Numbered from the stretch's first letter, positions 12,301 to 19,579 are shown. The stretch is 64,000 nucleotides of DNA from Deltaproteobacteria bacterium (GCA_006226595.1 SBGP01000099.1:31572-95571); one strand, 5' to 3'. Numbers and translations: made by a program. Notes: generated by a model from the letters alone, not told the origin.

Positions 12301-13187
12301 AGCTGTGCATGGTGGCCCCGCCGGTGGGTGGCGACTGCCGCAACGCCGACCGCTACGTGTGGCCGTCGACCGGTACCGCGACGCCGCCGAACACCGATGG
12401 CACGGCACCCGTCGTGTCCGATGGTCCGATCACCACCGACTCGGTGCCGGACTACCTCGACCGCGACGACGATGGCGACGGCATCTCCACGCTGGCCGAG
12501 GACATCAACGGCAACGGCGATCCGCGTGACGACGACTCCGATGGCGACGGCCTGGCGGACTACCTCGACGTCTCCAACGGCGGCCCCTGTGGCGACTCCG
12601 ACGGCGACGGCCTGGCCAACTCCATCGAAGAGTACTTCGGCCTGTCCTCGGTGCCCTCCGAGGGCGGCGCGGACAGCGACGGCGACGGCGTGGGCGATGC
12701 GGACGAGCTCGGCGATGCGATCTTCGCCTTCCTCGCTGGCCAGGGTACGACCTACTGCGACGATCCGGACCTCGATGACGACTTCGACGGCAACCCGGAT
12801 CTCGACGGTCTGCTTCTCGACAGCGACGGCGACGGCACGCCCGACGCGCTCGATACCGACGACGACAACGACGGCATCGATACCGCGCTCGAGGGAGCCT
12901 TCGACGTCGACGACGACAGCATCCCGAACTACCTCGACACCGACTCGGACGGCGACGGCACCTCCGATGCGGACGAGGGCCTGAACGACGCCGACAACGA
13001 CGGCATCCCGGACTTCCTCGACAACGTGGTCGACACGCTTGCCGATGCGTCCGCGGACTCGGGCACGGGCAGCACCGATGACACCACCGGTGGCGGCTGT
13101 GGCTGTGCCAGCGCCTCGGGCTCCGGCTCGACGCTGTGGCTGGGCCTGCTCGGCATGCTTGCGCTGCGGCGTCGCCGCTCGGCTTAG
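6381..13187 (+). CDS. Giant secreted MopE-repeat / TSP3-repeat protein with MYXO-CTERM-like tail (2268 aa)
   Basis: Paralogous in plan to the preceding gene but with a different N-terminus. A signal peptide (MRRNLIIGLGASAVVTAAFA) leads into about 340 residues of Ser/Thr/Gly-rich beta domain without a recognised family. Six MopE-type units (DC(D/N)D...E-x-C-(D/G)) follow. Then come about 1,300 residues of Asp repeats in supramodules of roughly 85-90 residues: GTE-x-GL, a Thr/Ser-rich insert, TTTDP, D(S/T)DDDG, DGNED, DPND(Q/S)D. Single D-x-D-G-D-G repeats and a GGGCGCA / hydrophobic / RRRR tail finish it. A longer reading frame begins at 6342, but ATG 6381 is preferred because AGGAAGG lies just upstream and the signal peptide begins there. 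Probably calcium-binding and outer-surface sorted. Confidence 0.9.
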   Translation: MRRNLIIGLGASAVVTAAFAAVTVRQPADTSFDAGSPTGTNFATSGGNEVTMNQADGVVGSWWRSSTSTNGIGGSGGSIYLDLLEHDSGTTPFTGNAGCVDRDYAANEVVASATTGFEYRVGTSTVGSGTNERVSNIPSATAVDLTGAVRNPASFAFLTPGAEGGADSAYTVSIEWDDGSGGTVTSNYTVNIADIAAGTRNPSNASPVTVNSDEFSTGTSGCDPLDEVVITNENTSLEVNSITFTFTDTELGGPVALSLAHPNKASYDAVYSYTGSYNSPEDVVGESGTNIIWDSVTWSGNLNGGDLSIDFECGTTGSWTSIGSVDLGTDGEASSWDFSNCSGPYIRYTVNMESYLDTPPDLASLTFRYDVDADGDGYGVDGITDDNRENANLADCNDGDAAINDGVASEDCDGDGTTGAQVDDNCDGSTTSGLTFDDYYTDTDGDGYGTGSATSLCKDPGDGRVTQNGDCDDSVTGGSTYPGAPETCDGDGTQGQQVDNDCNTGTNPNFTRYYTDSDLDGEGAESDGGTLYCSNPGSGWSTNNNDCDDAVNAVNSGANEVCDGDGAQANQIDNDCDAGTNPIFTRYYVDSDLDGQGDENDAGTLWCSNPGSGYSTNKNDCDDSSNVIYLGAPELCEGDGSPSDQVIDHNCSGGAQDVTNLDYYADADADDYRSNTDTATYQFCSDPGSTYVRTNASLGTDCDDTDSAVNPGRAEVYYNNKNDDCDSATNDKDRDGDGYLCDTTVHANCTGTPNDGVSDCNDNDVDISPADAEICGDDIDNDCDGVGDSGSDDEDGDGLSTQAERNTYNTDECDADSDDDGLSDGAEVTTWTTNPNACSSDSDNLPDGLEVGNNTTVTGTFGGTDTGAGCYIADTQTSTTTDPNAADTDGDGLSDSQEDANRNGAQGANEPNPNDADSDDDGRWDGEEDDGDLTLENGETDPLDCDTDGDGLPDGLEVGVGSARTGTNTGTGCFIADTHTTSTTDPRDDDSDDDGILDGNEDANTNGRHNTATETNPNNPDTDGDLIQDGTEIGLTAAQGNDTSNAFVPDQDSAVGANTDPLVADTDLDGIDDGYEDLNRDGEVDNGEPDPNDQDSDDDGLLDGNEDADGDGVLDAGETSPVNVDSDSDGVQDGTESGLTASQSANVGAATGTDLAVFRVDTDPTTTTDPTDDDTDADGVIDGNEDLDIDGSVDSNETDPNDQDSDDDGLLDGSEDTDGDGVVDANETDPRTVDTDNDGIQDGTEQSLASSQSTRGDTDLGVFQPDEGTGTSTDPLDADTDDDGLPDGGPNGEDKDGNGNANSGTETRADRADTDGDGVQDGTELGITTGTSDTGTSFQPDVDPGSTTDPLNRDTDADGVNDGAEDRNANGSVDTGSPDEMDPNDQDSDDDGLIDGNEDTDGNGVFDDGSDPSDPVSFDTDGDGLGDGLESGLSTGQSSDTGSAFVADTDTNTTTNPNDADSDDDGLSDGAEDADGDGAVDATETDPNDSDTDGDLLNDGLELGLTSGTADTLGFVADADPTTTTDPLDDDSDDDQILDGTEDLDRDGRQDATEWDPNDSDSDDDLVPDGNEDKNHNGIYDDGGQTSFANPPASFETNPIDADSDNDTLTDGEENWNFDASWDANEPHPRDTDSDNDSVSDAREVPDASSTPYLDTDADGTIDARDTDDDGDSRDTITENWPDLPLLDGFCQDLTSGTLQGVINTDMDNDTIPDYLDEDDDNDDVPTKYEIIAGANSLCRDSDEDSVSDGDEWCTHPCVHPLTEAQYLTPRNTDADFYIDALDTDDDNDGIDTLTEGDEDLDGVAMGANGPLGENCSIAELVYCDFQPDGLPNYIDTNSDGDCYLDGESGIDNLVNPPHTISENPFNDQDNDGVPDIYDCNDDDGCTGDADGDGLLNCEERDFYLSSPYRADTDGDGVPDAVEAIIPAGETEPVNTDGTTCAYTDLLTGDVTQRPCYDIRDPDDDGDGVPTSVELCMVAPPVGGDCRNADRYVWPSTGTATPPNTDGTAPVVSDGPITTDSVPDYLDRDDDGDGISTLAEDINGNGDPRDDDSDGDGLADYLDVSNGGPCGDSDGDGLANSIEEYFGLSSVPSEGGADSDGDGVGDADELGDAIFAFLAGQGTTYCDDPDLDDDFDGNPDLDGLLLDSDGDGTPDALDTDDDNDGIDTALEGAFDVDDDSIPNYLDTDSDGDGTSDADEGLNDADNDGIPDFLDNVVDTLADASADSGTGSTDDTTGGGCGCASASGSGSTLWLGLLGMLALRRRRSA

Positions 13188-13207
13188 TCTCGGGCTCGCA
13201 TGAGCAC

Positions 13208-13243
13208 AGGGCTCCTGCTTCGGCAGGGGCCCTTTGTGTTTTC
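13208..13243 (+). terminator. Rho-independent terminator after the giant surface-protein genes
   Basis: Stem AGGGCTCCTG (13208-13217) pairs with CAGGGGCCCT (13224-13233) with one G-T wobble, around the stable loop CTTCGG, followed by TTGTGTTTT. It lies 20 bases after the stop codon at 13187. Confidence 0.85.
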
Positions 13244-13291
13244 GGGATCCGCGAGCAGGCGGACAGAAGTTGACCGGCTCTTCTGCGATCG

Positions 13292-13323
13292 TTGCTGGGT
13301 CCCGAATACTGAACTAATGTTCA
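13292..13323 (+). promoter_or_regulatory. SOS-type promoter with LexA-box-like operator, upstream of imuA
   Basis: The palindrome TGAACTAATGTTCA (13310-13323) has the GAAC-N4-GTTC form of Gram-positive and myxobacterial-type LexA boxes; CTGAAC at 13309 extends the left half. It overlaps a plausible -10, TAATGT (13315-13320), spaced 17 bp from TTGCTG (13292-13297). A repressor bound here would cover the -10. The same AATACTGAAC context recurs before dnaE2. Confidence 0.75.
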
Positions 13324-13348
13324 TGTGGGGACAGCACAGAGGGGAACC

Positions 13349-13957
13349 ATGGCACGGCAGGGGGTCGTGTCCCTGGACGCGCTGCGTGCGCGCATCCGGG
13401 AACTCGAAGGCAATCAGGTCCGCACGACTCGGTCTCAGACCGGGGTGCCCGAGATCGACGAGCTCGTCGACGGGCTGCCCGCGCCTGGCATCGTCGAGAT
13501 CTGCGGAGAGGTGGGCAGTGGTCGCACGCGTCTCGCGCTGAACCTCGCTCGCATGGCGATGGCACGTGGGGAGCCGGTGGCGTGGGTCGACTTCGAGCGT
13601 CAGCTGTACGCGCCGGGTGTTGCCGCCATGGGCGTGCCACTGCATCGCCTGCTGGTGCTGCGTCCTCCTGCAGACCGCGCTCTGTGGGGTGCCGAGCAAC
13701 TGATTCGCTCGGGGTGCTTCCCGTGGGTGATCGCGGCCGATCCTCCGCCCTTGCGTCGCGCGGGTCAGCGCTGGCAGCGCGCCGCCGAGGCCGGTCGTTG
13801 CACGGTGATCGTGCTCAGGCAGCGTCCGCACCGGGATCTGCCGTGCTCGGTGCGCTTCGCGGTCGCCGAGCAGCGCCTGCTCGTCGTGCGGGACAGCGGC
13901 CATCGGACCGGGCAGGGGGGACCGCTGCCGACGTGGACGTACAGTCCGTGGGCGTGA
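13349..13957 (+). CDS. imuA: ImuA, RecA-like SOS mutasome protein (202 aa)
   Basis: ImuA (also annotated SulA-like/RecA-like) helps ImuB and DnaE2 perform mutagenic translesion synthesis. The RecA-type core is visible: GLPAPGIVEICGEVGSGRTR contains a P-loop in which the usual GKT lysine is Arg (GSGRT), as is common in ImuA. A GEPVAWVDFE strand and a Q-x-Y-A-P-G-V-A-A-M-G segment follow. Length fits the family. The ATG at 13349 is chosen over an upstream ATG at 13325 because GAGGGGAA sits just before it. The stop overlaps the imuB start (GTGA). The LexA-box-like palindrome 26 bases upstream predicts DNA-damage induction. Confidence 0.88.
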   Translation: MARQGVVSLDALRARIRELEGNQVRTTRSQTGVPEIDELVDGLPAPGIVEICGEVGSGRTRLALNLARMAMARGEPVAWVDFERQLYAPGVAAMGVPLHRLLVLRPPADRALWGAEQLIRSGCFPWVIAADPPPLRRAGQRWQRAAEAGRCTVIVLRQRPHRDLPCSVRFAVAEQRLLVVRDSGHRTGQGGPLPTWTYSPWA

Positions 13958-15477
13958 CCGGCGAGCGCTTCTGCGCGGTGTACCTGCCCGCATTTCGGGT
14001 CGAGCGTCTCGGCTTCGCACCCGAAGAGTGGGTTGCGGTCATCGCCGAAGAGAAGAACGCAACCCGGGTCGTGGCGGCTTCGCCGGCGGCCATGGACGAG
14101 GGCGTCGAGGTCGGCATGACGATCACCGCGGCGCGTGCCCTGTTGCCCGAGCTGCTCTCCGAGCCGCTCGACGAGGCGGGCGAAGGGGCGGACCGCGCCA
14201 TGCTCGTCGAGCAGTTTCGGCGCTTCTCCCATCGCGTGGGTGCGTGGAATGCCCAGACCGTCGTGTTCGAGATGGGTGGATCGGCGCATCTGTTCGGCGG
14301 TGAAGAGGGGCTGATCGACGCCATCGCCGAGGTGGTCGCCATGCTCGGGCACCTCGCGCGCGTCGCGGTCGCCGACGATCCGGTGGCGGCGGTGGCCCTG
14401 TCCCGATGCGCGCCGAACCCGATGCTGATCGTGCCGCCGGGACGAGGAGCCTCGGCACTCTCCGAGCTGCCCATCCAGGCTCTCGCGCCGTCACCCGCAC
14501 TGCTCGAGTCGCTGGTGACCATCGGCATCGAGCGCATCGGCGACTACGCCCGTCTCGATGCGGCCTCGGTCTCGGGGCGCTACGGCCTCGAAGGCAGCAC
14601 CCTGCTTCGCATCGCTCGCGGCGATGGGGTCTCGCTGGGAGGATGGGAGCAGCTCGACGAGACCGAGATCACCGAGGCCGTTGCGCTCGGCGGGCCCACA
14701 GCGACCCTCGAGCCGATCCTGTTCCTGCTCCCGGGTTTGCTCTCTCGCATGGCCGAGCGGGCTGCACAGCGCGACGAGGTCGTCGTTCGCCTGGCTCTGC
14801 GCTTTGTGCTCGAGTGCGGTCCCGTGCGGCTGTTGCGCGTGCGCGTCGGCCGTCCCACCCGCGATGTGGACGTGCTCATGCGCCTGCTCAAGGCGAGGCT
14901 CGAGAACGTACGCGTCGACGCGCCTGTCATCGAGCTCGGTGTGATCTTCGAGGAGACCTCTGGAGACCCGGGCTGGCAGCCCGGGCTGCTCGACCGCGCC
15001 ACCGAGGCCGAGGCCCTGCCCGAGCTGCTCGCACGCCTCGAGGACGCGCTCGGCGAAGAGTCGGTCGTGGGGCTCGTGCCCTGTGATGCCTGGCGGCCCG
15101 AGTCCGCCTCGCTCGTGCAGCGGCCGTTCGCACGACCTGATCCCAAGCAGGGCATGGCCCGCGGCAAGATCGATCCGGTCGAGGTGCAGGACCGGGTCGA
15201 GACCGGGTTGGCGATTCCGCGACCGACACTCCTGCTTCCGCGTCCTCGGCCGATCGATGTCCGTACCCAGGCAGATCTGCGCACGCCGCGTCAGGCGCGC
15301 CTGGAGGGCGGCTGGCAGCTCCTGGTGAGGGTGGAGGGACCCGAGCGTCTCGAGGGCGACTGGTGGACCGACGAGGCCTATGCGCGCGAATACTGGGTCG
15401 TCGAGACGCGCAGTGGTGCGACCGCCTGGCTGTTTCGCGAGGACGCGCGCTGGTACCACCACGGGTCCTTCGACTAG
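13954..15477 (+). CDS. imuB: ImuB, catalytically inactive Y-family polymerase-like mutasome hub (507 aa)
   Basis: ImuB is the Y-family-like scaffold connecting ImuA, DnaE2 and the beta clamp. It starts CAVYLPAFRVERLGF, where active Y-family enzymes have the HIDMD-AFF aspartate motif; the acidic residue is replaced by Tyr, as expected for this non-catalytic family. Palm/finger and helix-hairpin-helix regions (IERIGDYARLDAAS) follow, then a little-finger region to about residue 340. The position that normally carries a QLxLF-type clamp motif reads QPGLL (Q342), a weak match. The C-terminal 130 residues end WYHHGSFD. GTG 13954 overlaps the imuA stop as GTGA, so the two genes are translationally coupled. 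dnaE2 is not next to it but 7 kb downstream. Confidence 0.88.
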   Translation: MTGERFCAVYLPAFRVERLGFAPEEWVAVIAEEKNATRVVAASPAAMDEGVEVGMTITAARALLPELLSEPLDEAGEGADRAMLVEQFRRFSHRVGAWNAQTVVFEMGGSAHLFGGEEGLIDAIAEVVAMLGHLARVAVADDPVAAVALSRCAPNPMLIVPPGRGASALSELPIQALAPSPALLESLVTIGIERIGDYARLDAASVSGRYGLEGSTLLRIARGDGVSLGGWEQLDETEITEAVALGGPTATLEPILFLLPGLLSRMAERAAQRDEVVVRLALRFVLECGPVRLLRVRVGRPTRDVDVLMRLLKARLENVRVDAPVIELGVIFEETSGDPGWQPGLLDRATEAEALPELLARLEDALGEESVVGLVPCDAWRPESASLVQRPFARPDPKQGMARGKIDPVEVQDRVETGLAIPRPTLLLPRPRPIDVRTQADLRTPRQARLEGGWQLLVRVEGPERLEGDWWTDEAYAREYWVVETRSGATAWLFREDARWYHHGSFD

Positions 15478-15580
15478 GGGTGGGCGAGCTCAGCGCAGGC
15501 CATCGCATGCGGGGCAGCGCGAGCAACAAACCCACGTCGTCCCTCCACGAGAACTGCACATGCGGCCACTAAGACCAGGC

Positions 15581-16399
15581 ATGGCTCGCATTCTCGCCCT
15601 CCCTGCCTCCGTCTTTGGCATCTGGCTGCTCACCTGGCAGCTGTGGCTGGGAGGCCTCTGGTGGCTCGGATTGGCCGCGCTCCTCTGGCGACGGTGGTGG
15701 CCCGGCGCGAGGCTCGGTCTGGCGTGGACGGGCAGCGGCCTGGTCCTCGTTCCCTGGTGTGTGCTCGGCTACATCGATCGCGTCGAGGTCCTGACCGCGC
15801 GCTACCTCGCCGGAGGACCCGAGGCCCTGGGGATGCTCGATCTCGTCGCGGTGTGGGGCCTGAACCTGGTGATGGCGGCGGTGGGGCTCGTCGTCGGCCT
15901 CCCGGAGGTCGCCATCGAGACCAGCCTGCTTGCCGTCCCTCGGGGACCCGCTCTCGAGTGGCACAGCGATCGCTTTCCACGCTGTGCCCCCAAGGTGGCG
16001 GCTGTCGTGGCGGATCATCAGCGCGCCGCTCGGGGGGGAGCCCACAGCTTCCGCGAACAACGCGTGGCCTGGCGCTATGGCGAGGCGGGGAGCAGCGTGC
16101 GCGCCGCCCTGGCGCTGAACCCGGTGACTGTGCGCAGCGAGCGCGATGGCGACGTGCTCCACGTGCGCGCGACCGTGCCCGTCGACTACCCGGCCCACGC
16201 CCCCCTGGTCCTCGGCCGCTTCGCCGGGCGCACGCTGGTCGTCGAGGAAGGCCTGTTCCACGCCCTCGAAGCGCGTGGCTGGCTGATGCCCTACACCCTC
16301 ACGTACACGGCGGAGGTCCCGATCGACTCGGGGCCTCCGCCGATGTGCGAAGCGTGGGGCATTCGCGTCGCCCGGGTCGCGGGCGTCGCGCCGTTCTAG
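15581..16399 (+). CDS. Hypothetical Trp-rich membrane protein (272 aa)
   Basis: No family recognised. The first 110 residues are strongly hydrophobic and Trp-rich (WLLTWQLWLGGLWWLGL, then two further membrane segments around 45-65 and 88-108). The last 150 residues are a soluble mixed alpha/beta domain with strands such as HVRATVPVDYPAHAPL. ATG 15581 begins directly at the membrane segment; an in-frame ATG at 15560 would add seven residues, and neither has a strong ribosome binding site. The stop codon is shared with the convergent cysS stop in a single CTAG (16396-16399). It may be transcribed with imuAB, 100 bp upstream, but no SOS link is evident. Confidence 0.65.
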   Translation: MARILALPASVFGIWLLTWQLWLGGLWWLGLAALLWRRWWPGARLGLAWTGSGLVLVPWCVLGYIDRVEVLTARYLAGGPEALGMLDLVAVWGLNLVMAAVGLVVGLPEVAIETSLLAVPRGPALEWHSDRFPRCAPKVAAVVADHQRAARGGAHSFREQRVAWRYGEAGSSVRAALALNPVTVRSERDGDVLHVRATVPVDYPAHAPLVLGRFAGRTLVVEEGLFHALEARGWLMPYTLTYTAEVPIDSGPPPMCEAWGIRVARVAGVAPF

Positions 16400-17892
16400 G
16401 CCTCGGCCGAGACCAGGCGGATCTTCCAGTCCACGCCGTCCGCGCGGTCCATGACCACGATGGACTTGGCCTCGAGCTCGTCGCGGATGGCGTCGGCGCG
16501 GGCCCAGTCCTTGTCGGCGCGAGCCTGAGTGCGATCGACGAGCAGCTGCTCGATCTCGCTGCGCTCGACACCGAGCGCCTGCAGGCGCTTGGCCTTCACC
16601 TCGTCGAGGAAGGCCTGGGTGCTCATGCCGAGCAGGCCCATGCTCGAGGTGAGCTGCTGGAAGCCCTTCAGGGCCGGTGCGACGACCGGGGCACCGCGCT
16701 TCTTCGCCTTCTTGTGGTTGGCGAAGCGGTTGATGGCACGGGCGAGCTCGAAGGTCACGCCGAGAGCCTGCGCAGTGTTGAAGTCGTCGTCCATCGCCGC
16801 GAGGAAACGCTCCTCGAAGGACTGGCCGAGCTCGAGAACCCGGCGGGCGTCGTCTCCGAGCGCGGCGGCGACCTCTTCGGCCGACTCCTCGCCACCCATG
16901 GCCTCGGCGACCTCACGGGCCTCGTACAGGCGCGCGAGCATCGCCAGCGACTCGTCCATCTGCGCGCCGGTGGCCGGGTCCCACGGCAGGGGCGAGCGGT
17001 AGTGCGACTGCAGGTAGTACAGGCGCAGCGCCTCGGCGGGGTACTGCGCGAGCAGGTCGCGGATGCCGAAGGCGTTGCCCTTGCTCTTGCCCATCTTCTG
17101 GCCGCTGGGCATCGTGAGCAGGCCGTTGTGCATCCAGTAGCGGGCCATCGGCTCGGTGCCATGGGCGCACTCGGACTGCGCGATCTCGTTCTCGTGATGC
17201 GGGAACACGAGGTCGAGGCCGCCGCCGTGGATGTCGAACACCTCGCCGAGGTGCTTCGAGGACATCGCGGAGCACTCGATGTGCCAGCCGGGACGGCCGG
17301 GGCCCCACGGGGAGTCCCAGGAGGGCTCGCCGGGCTTGGCGCCCTTCCACAGGGCGAAGTCCGCGGCGTTGCGCTTGCTGCCGACGTCGGCCGAGCGCAG
17401 CTCGTCGACCTTCTGGCCGGAGAGCTTGCCGTAGTCCGCCTTGGACTCGACCGAGAACCACACGGTGCCCTCGTTCTCGTAGGCGTGGCCGCGCTCGACG
17501 AGCTTGGAGACCATGTCGATGATGGCGTCGATGTGCGTGCTCACCTTGGGCTCGACGGTCGGCTCGACGAGGCCGAGGGCCGCCGCGTCCTCGCGGTAGC
17601 GGTCGATGAAGCGCGCGGAGAGGGCGAGCGGGTCCTCGCCGGTCTCGGCGGCGGCGGCGATGATCTTGTCGTCGACGTCGGTGAAGTTGCGCACGAAGCG
17701 CACGTCCCAGCCGCGAGCGCGGAGGTGGCGGACCACCATGTCGAAGACCATCATCGCGCGACCATGGCCGATGTGGGCGTCGCTGTAGACCGTGTTGCCG
17801 CAGAGGTACAGGCCGACCTTGCCCTCGTGGAGGGGCGCAAAGGTCTCGACCTTGCGGGTCAGCGTGTTGTACAGGCGGAAGTCGTGCGGCAT
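16396..17892 (-). CDS. cysS: Cysteinyl-tRNA synthetase (498 aa)
   Basis: Class I aminoacyl-tRNA synthetase that charges tRNA-Cys in the cytoplasm. All signatures are present: the zinc Cys and HIGH motif in LYLCGNTVYSDAHIGHGRAM, FVRNFTDVDDKII, the zinc-site segment GRPGWHIECSAMSSKHLG, the HGGGLDLVFPHHENEIAQSE block, and a KMSKS-type KMGKSKGN. The C-terminal anticodon-binding helices are complete. Length is normal for the family. Start ATG 17892 gives the usual MPHDFRLYNTLTR opening. It ends head-to-head against the membrane-protein gene with overlapping stop codons, leaving no room for a terminator. The closest upstream gene on this strand is cdnL, 112 bp away. Confidence 0.97.
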   Translation of the reverse strand: MPHDFRLYNTLTRKVETFAPLHEGKVGLYLCGNTVYSDAHIGHGRAMMVFDMVVRHLRARGWDVRFVRNFTDVDDKIIAAAAETGEDPLALSARFIDRYREDAAALGLVEPTVEPKVSTHIDAIIDMVSKLVERGHAYENEGTVWFSVESKADYGKLSGQKVDELRSADVGSKRNAADFALWKGAKPGEPSWDSPWGPGRPGWHIECSAMSSKHLGEVFDIHGGGLDLVFPHHENEIAQSECAHGTEPMARYWMHNGLLTMPSGQKMGKSKGNAFGIRDLLAQYPAEALRLYYLQSHYRSPLPWDPATGAQMDESLAMLARLYEAREVAEAMGGEESAEEVAAALGDDARRVLELGQSFEERFLAAMDDDFNTAQALGVTFELARAINRFANHKKAKKRGAPVVAPALKGFQQLTSSMGLLGMSTQAFLDEVKAKRLQALGVERSEIEQLLVDRTQARADKDWARADAIRDELEAKSIVVMDRADGVDWKIRLVSAEA

Positions 17893-18004
17893 GTCGGAAC
17901 GGTCCTTGTGTGGCGCTGAGCCACGGTGTTGGGCGTCGCAGCTCCCGGGCGTGTCGGCCCCGCCCGCGAGGCGTCTCGCAGGAAGGGCAGACCGGGAACC
18001 GGGA

Positions 18005-18490
18005 CTACGAGTTGAAGATGTCCTCGAGCATCTTCTTCACGGTCTCGTCGTCGCTATCCATGGCGACGGCGAGCTCCTGCATGACGAGGTCGAAGGCCTT
18101 GTCGTACATCTTGCGCTCACCGAACGAGAGGGTCTTCTCGGACTTGAGCAGGGCGAGGTCGCGAAGCACCGCGGCCACCTCGAGCGGGTCGCCGGTGCGG
18201 ATCTTCTGGGTGTACTCGCGGTAGCGGCGGTTCCAGGTCTGCTTGTCAGCGGGCTTGGAGCGGTCGCGCAGCACGTCGAGCACGCGCTCGACCGCATCCG
18301 CGGGGATGATGTGGCGCATGCCCTCGGCCAGCGCGCGCTCGACGTTCTGGAAGATGGTGGAGCCGTCGTTGAGGATCTTGATCTCGTAGAACGAGGCCTC
18401 TTCGCCGTCGAAATCCATCGAGGTGACGGAGCGAATCACACCGACACCATGCGCGGGGAAGACCGCCTTCTGACCAACCTCGAAATCCAT
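18005..18490 (-). CDS. cdnL: CdnL/CarD-family RNA polymerase-binding regulator (161 aa)
   Basis: Binds the RNA polymerase beta subunit and stabilises open complexes, notably at rRNA promoters; essential in Myxococcus and mycobacteria. The N-terminal beta-barrel (FEVGQKAVFPAHGVGVIRSV, then FYEIKIL and the IFQNVERAL loop) and the all-helical C-terminal DNA-binding part (TWNRRYREYTQKI, SFGERKMYDKAFDLV) are both present. The length is that of the short CdnL type, not the larger CarD with an HMGA-like tail. ATG 18490 is preceded by AGGAGC. CdnL/CarD proteins are common in Myxococcota, in keeping with the rest of the window. Confidence 0.92.
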   Translation of the reverse strand: MDFEVGQKAVFPAHGVGVIRSVTSMDFDGEEASFYEIKILNDGSTIFQNVERALAEGMRHIIPADAVERVLDVLRDRSKPADKQTWNRRYREYTQKIRTGDPLEVAAVLRDLALLKSEKTLSFGERKMYDKAFDLVMQELAVAMDSDDETVKKMLEDIFNS

Positions 18491-18609
18491 GAATGCTCCT
18501 GGGGCGCACGCGAGAAACGCCGCGGAGCCCCGGGTGGAAGGCGCGCGCGGCGTCGGTATGGGGAGAAAACCCCGTTGTCAGGCGCGTCTAACGCGTTTTC
18601 AGGGCTACT

Positions 18610-19335
18610 TCAAGGGGCGACGAGGAGGTAGCCGCGGTAGTGCACCGCGCCCTCGACGGTGGAGTCGGGCTCGAAGAAGCCGTTGGCCCACTCGCCGACC
18701 CAGTAACGGCCGGGCTCGAGGGTCAGTGTGTGCAGCTTGTACTGGCCGCCGAGCTCGCGGGAAGCGGTGGCGAGCTTGTCGCCGTAGGTGCGCTCCCACT
18801 TGCCCCGGTCGAGACGCTGCTTGCGGTACACGCAGCCATCTTCGCCGACGCGCCACAGGCGCCAGCCCTCGTGCCCCTTGTCGAAGAGCACGAGCTCGTC
18901 GCTCGCGAGCTTGTTCTCGGGGGTGCCCTCGGCCAGGCAGAACGAGGCGACGGCATCGGAGCCGTTTCCGACGTCCTTGACGATGTGGCCGGCCTCGGGC
19001 GCCTTGTAGGTGCCGCCCTCGCGCAGGGTGAGCAGCTCGTCACCCGCCGGGATGCCGACGAGCTCGAACTGCCCGAGGGGATAGGCCTTGGCGTCCGTGA
19101 CGCTCACCGCATTCTCGGCGGACACGAAGCCCTCGTGCCCCGCGGACAGGGTCACGTCGCCCTTGGCGCTGTTGCAGCCGATGTCGAAGTGGCCGGAGGC
19201 GTCTGTCTGCGCCTGGCAGAGGTTGCCGACGACTGTGACCGTTGCGCCCTCGACGGGTGCGCCGGTGTGATCGACGACCGTGCCCTCGAAGCTGGTTCCG
19301 CCACAGCCCACGAGCAGGAGCACCCACAGCCGCAT
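18610..19335 (-). CDS. Lipoprotein with carboxypeptidase-regulatory-like domain (241 aa)
   Basis: A short signal peptide ends in a lipobox (MRLWVLLLVGCGG, Cys about residue 11). The next 75 residues look like a carboxypeptidase-regulatory/CNA-B-like beta sandwich: GTVVDHTGAPVEGATVTVVG, then TDASGHFDIGC. The remaining 150 residues are unrecognised. ATG 19335 is chosen over longer readings because it starts the signal peptide. It begins four bases after the stop of the small gene at 19340-19579, so the two probably form an operon. Probably in the outer-membrane periplasmic leaflet; role unknown. Confidence 0.75.
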   Translation of the reverse strand: MRLWVLLLVGCGGTSFEGTVVDHTGAPVEGATVTVVGNLCQAQTDASGHFDIGCNSAKGDVTLSAGHEGFVSAENAVSVTDAKAYPLGQFELVGIPAGDELLTLREGGTYKAPEAGHIVKDVGNGSDAVASFCLAEGTPENKLASDELVLFDKGHEGWRLWRVGEDGCVYRKQRLDRGKWERTYGDKLATASRELGGQYKLHTLTLEPGRYWVGEWANGFFEPDSTVEGAVHYRGYLLVAP

Positions 19336-19339
19336 CGCT

Positions 19340-19579
19340 CTACTCCTCGACCTGCACCACGATGTGGTCGATCTTCGCCCACGGGAGCTCGAGCGTGAGC
19401 TCTTCGTCCGACAGCTCGCGACCGCGAAGGTCGAGCAGGAGGTCGGTCTCGAGACGCAGACCACCGGAGAGGCGCTCGACGACGCGGCCCTCGATGACCA
19501 TCACGCCGTTCGGCACGTGCGCATCAGCGTGACCATACGAGAACAGCTCCGTCCGCAGGAACACCATGACGCTTTCCAT
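19340..19579 (-). CDS. Small conserved-looking hypothetical protein (79 aa)
   Basis: No family recognised. The sequence alternates short strands and turns (VMVFLRTELFSYGHADAHV, GVMVIEGRVVERLSGGL, LPWAKIDHIVVQVEE) and is probably a compact all-beta cytoplasmic domain. GGAGGG is seven bases before ATG 19579, a strong ribosome binding site that supports this as a real gene. It overlaps no other gene and is followed at once by the lipoprotein gene at 19335. It is divergent from the cyclophilin gene at 19647 with 67 bp between, where promoters for both must lie. Confidence 0.6.
   Translation of the reverse strand: MESVMVFLRTELFSYGHADAHVPNGVMVIEGRVVERLSGGLRLETDLLLDLRGRELSDEELTLELPWAKIDHIVVQVEE

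Noticed and set aside
7500..13000. Regular DNA repeats considered as a CRISPR array
   Set aside because: The repeats are coding, in frame, and degenerate, with no identical repeats separated by unique spacers. No cas gene is present.
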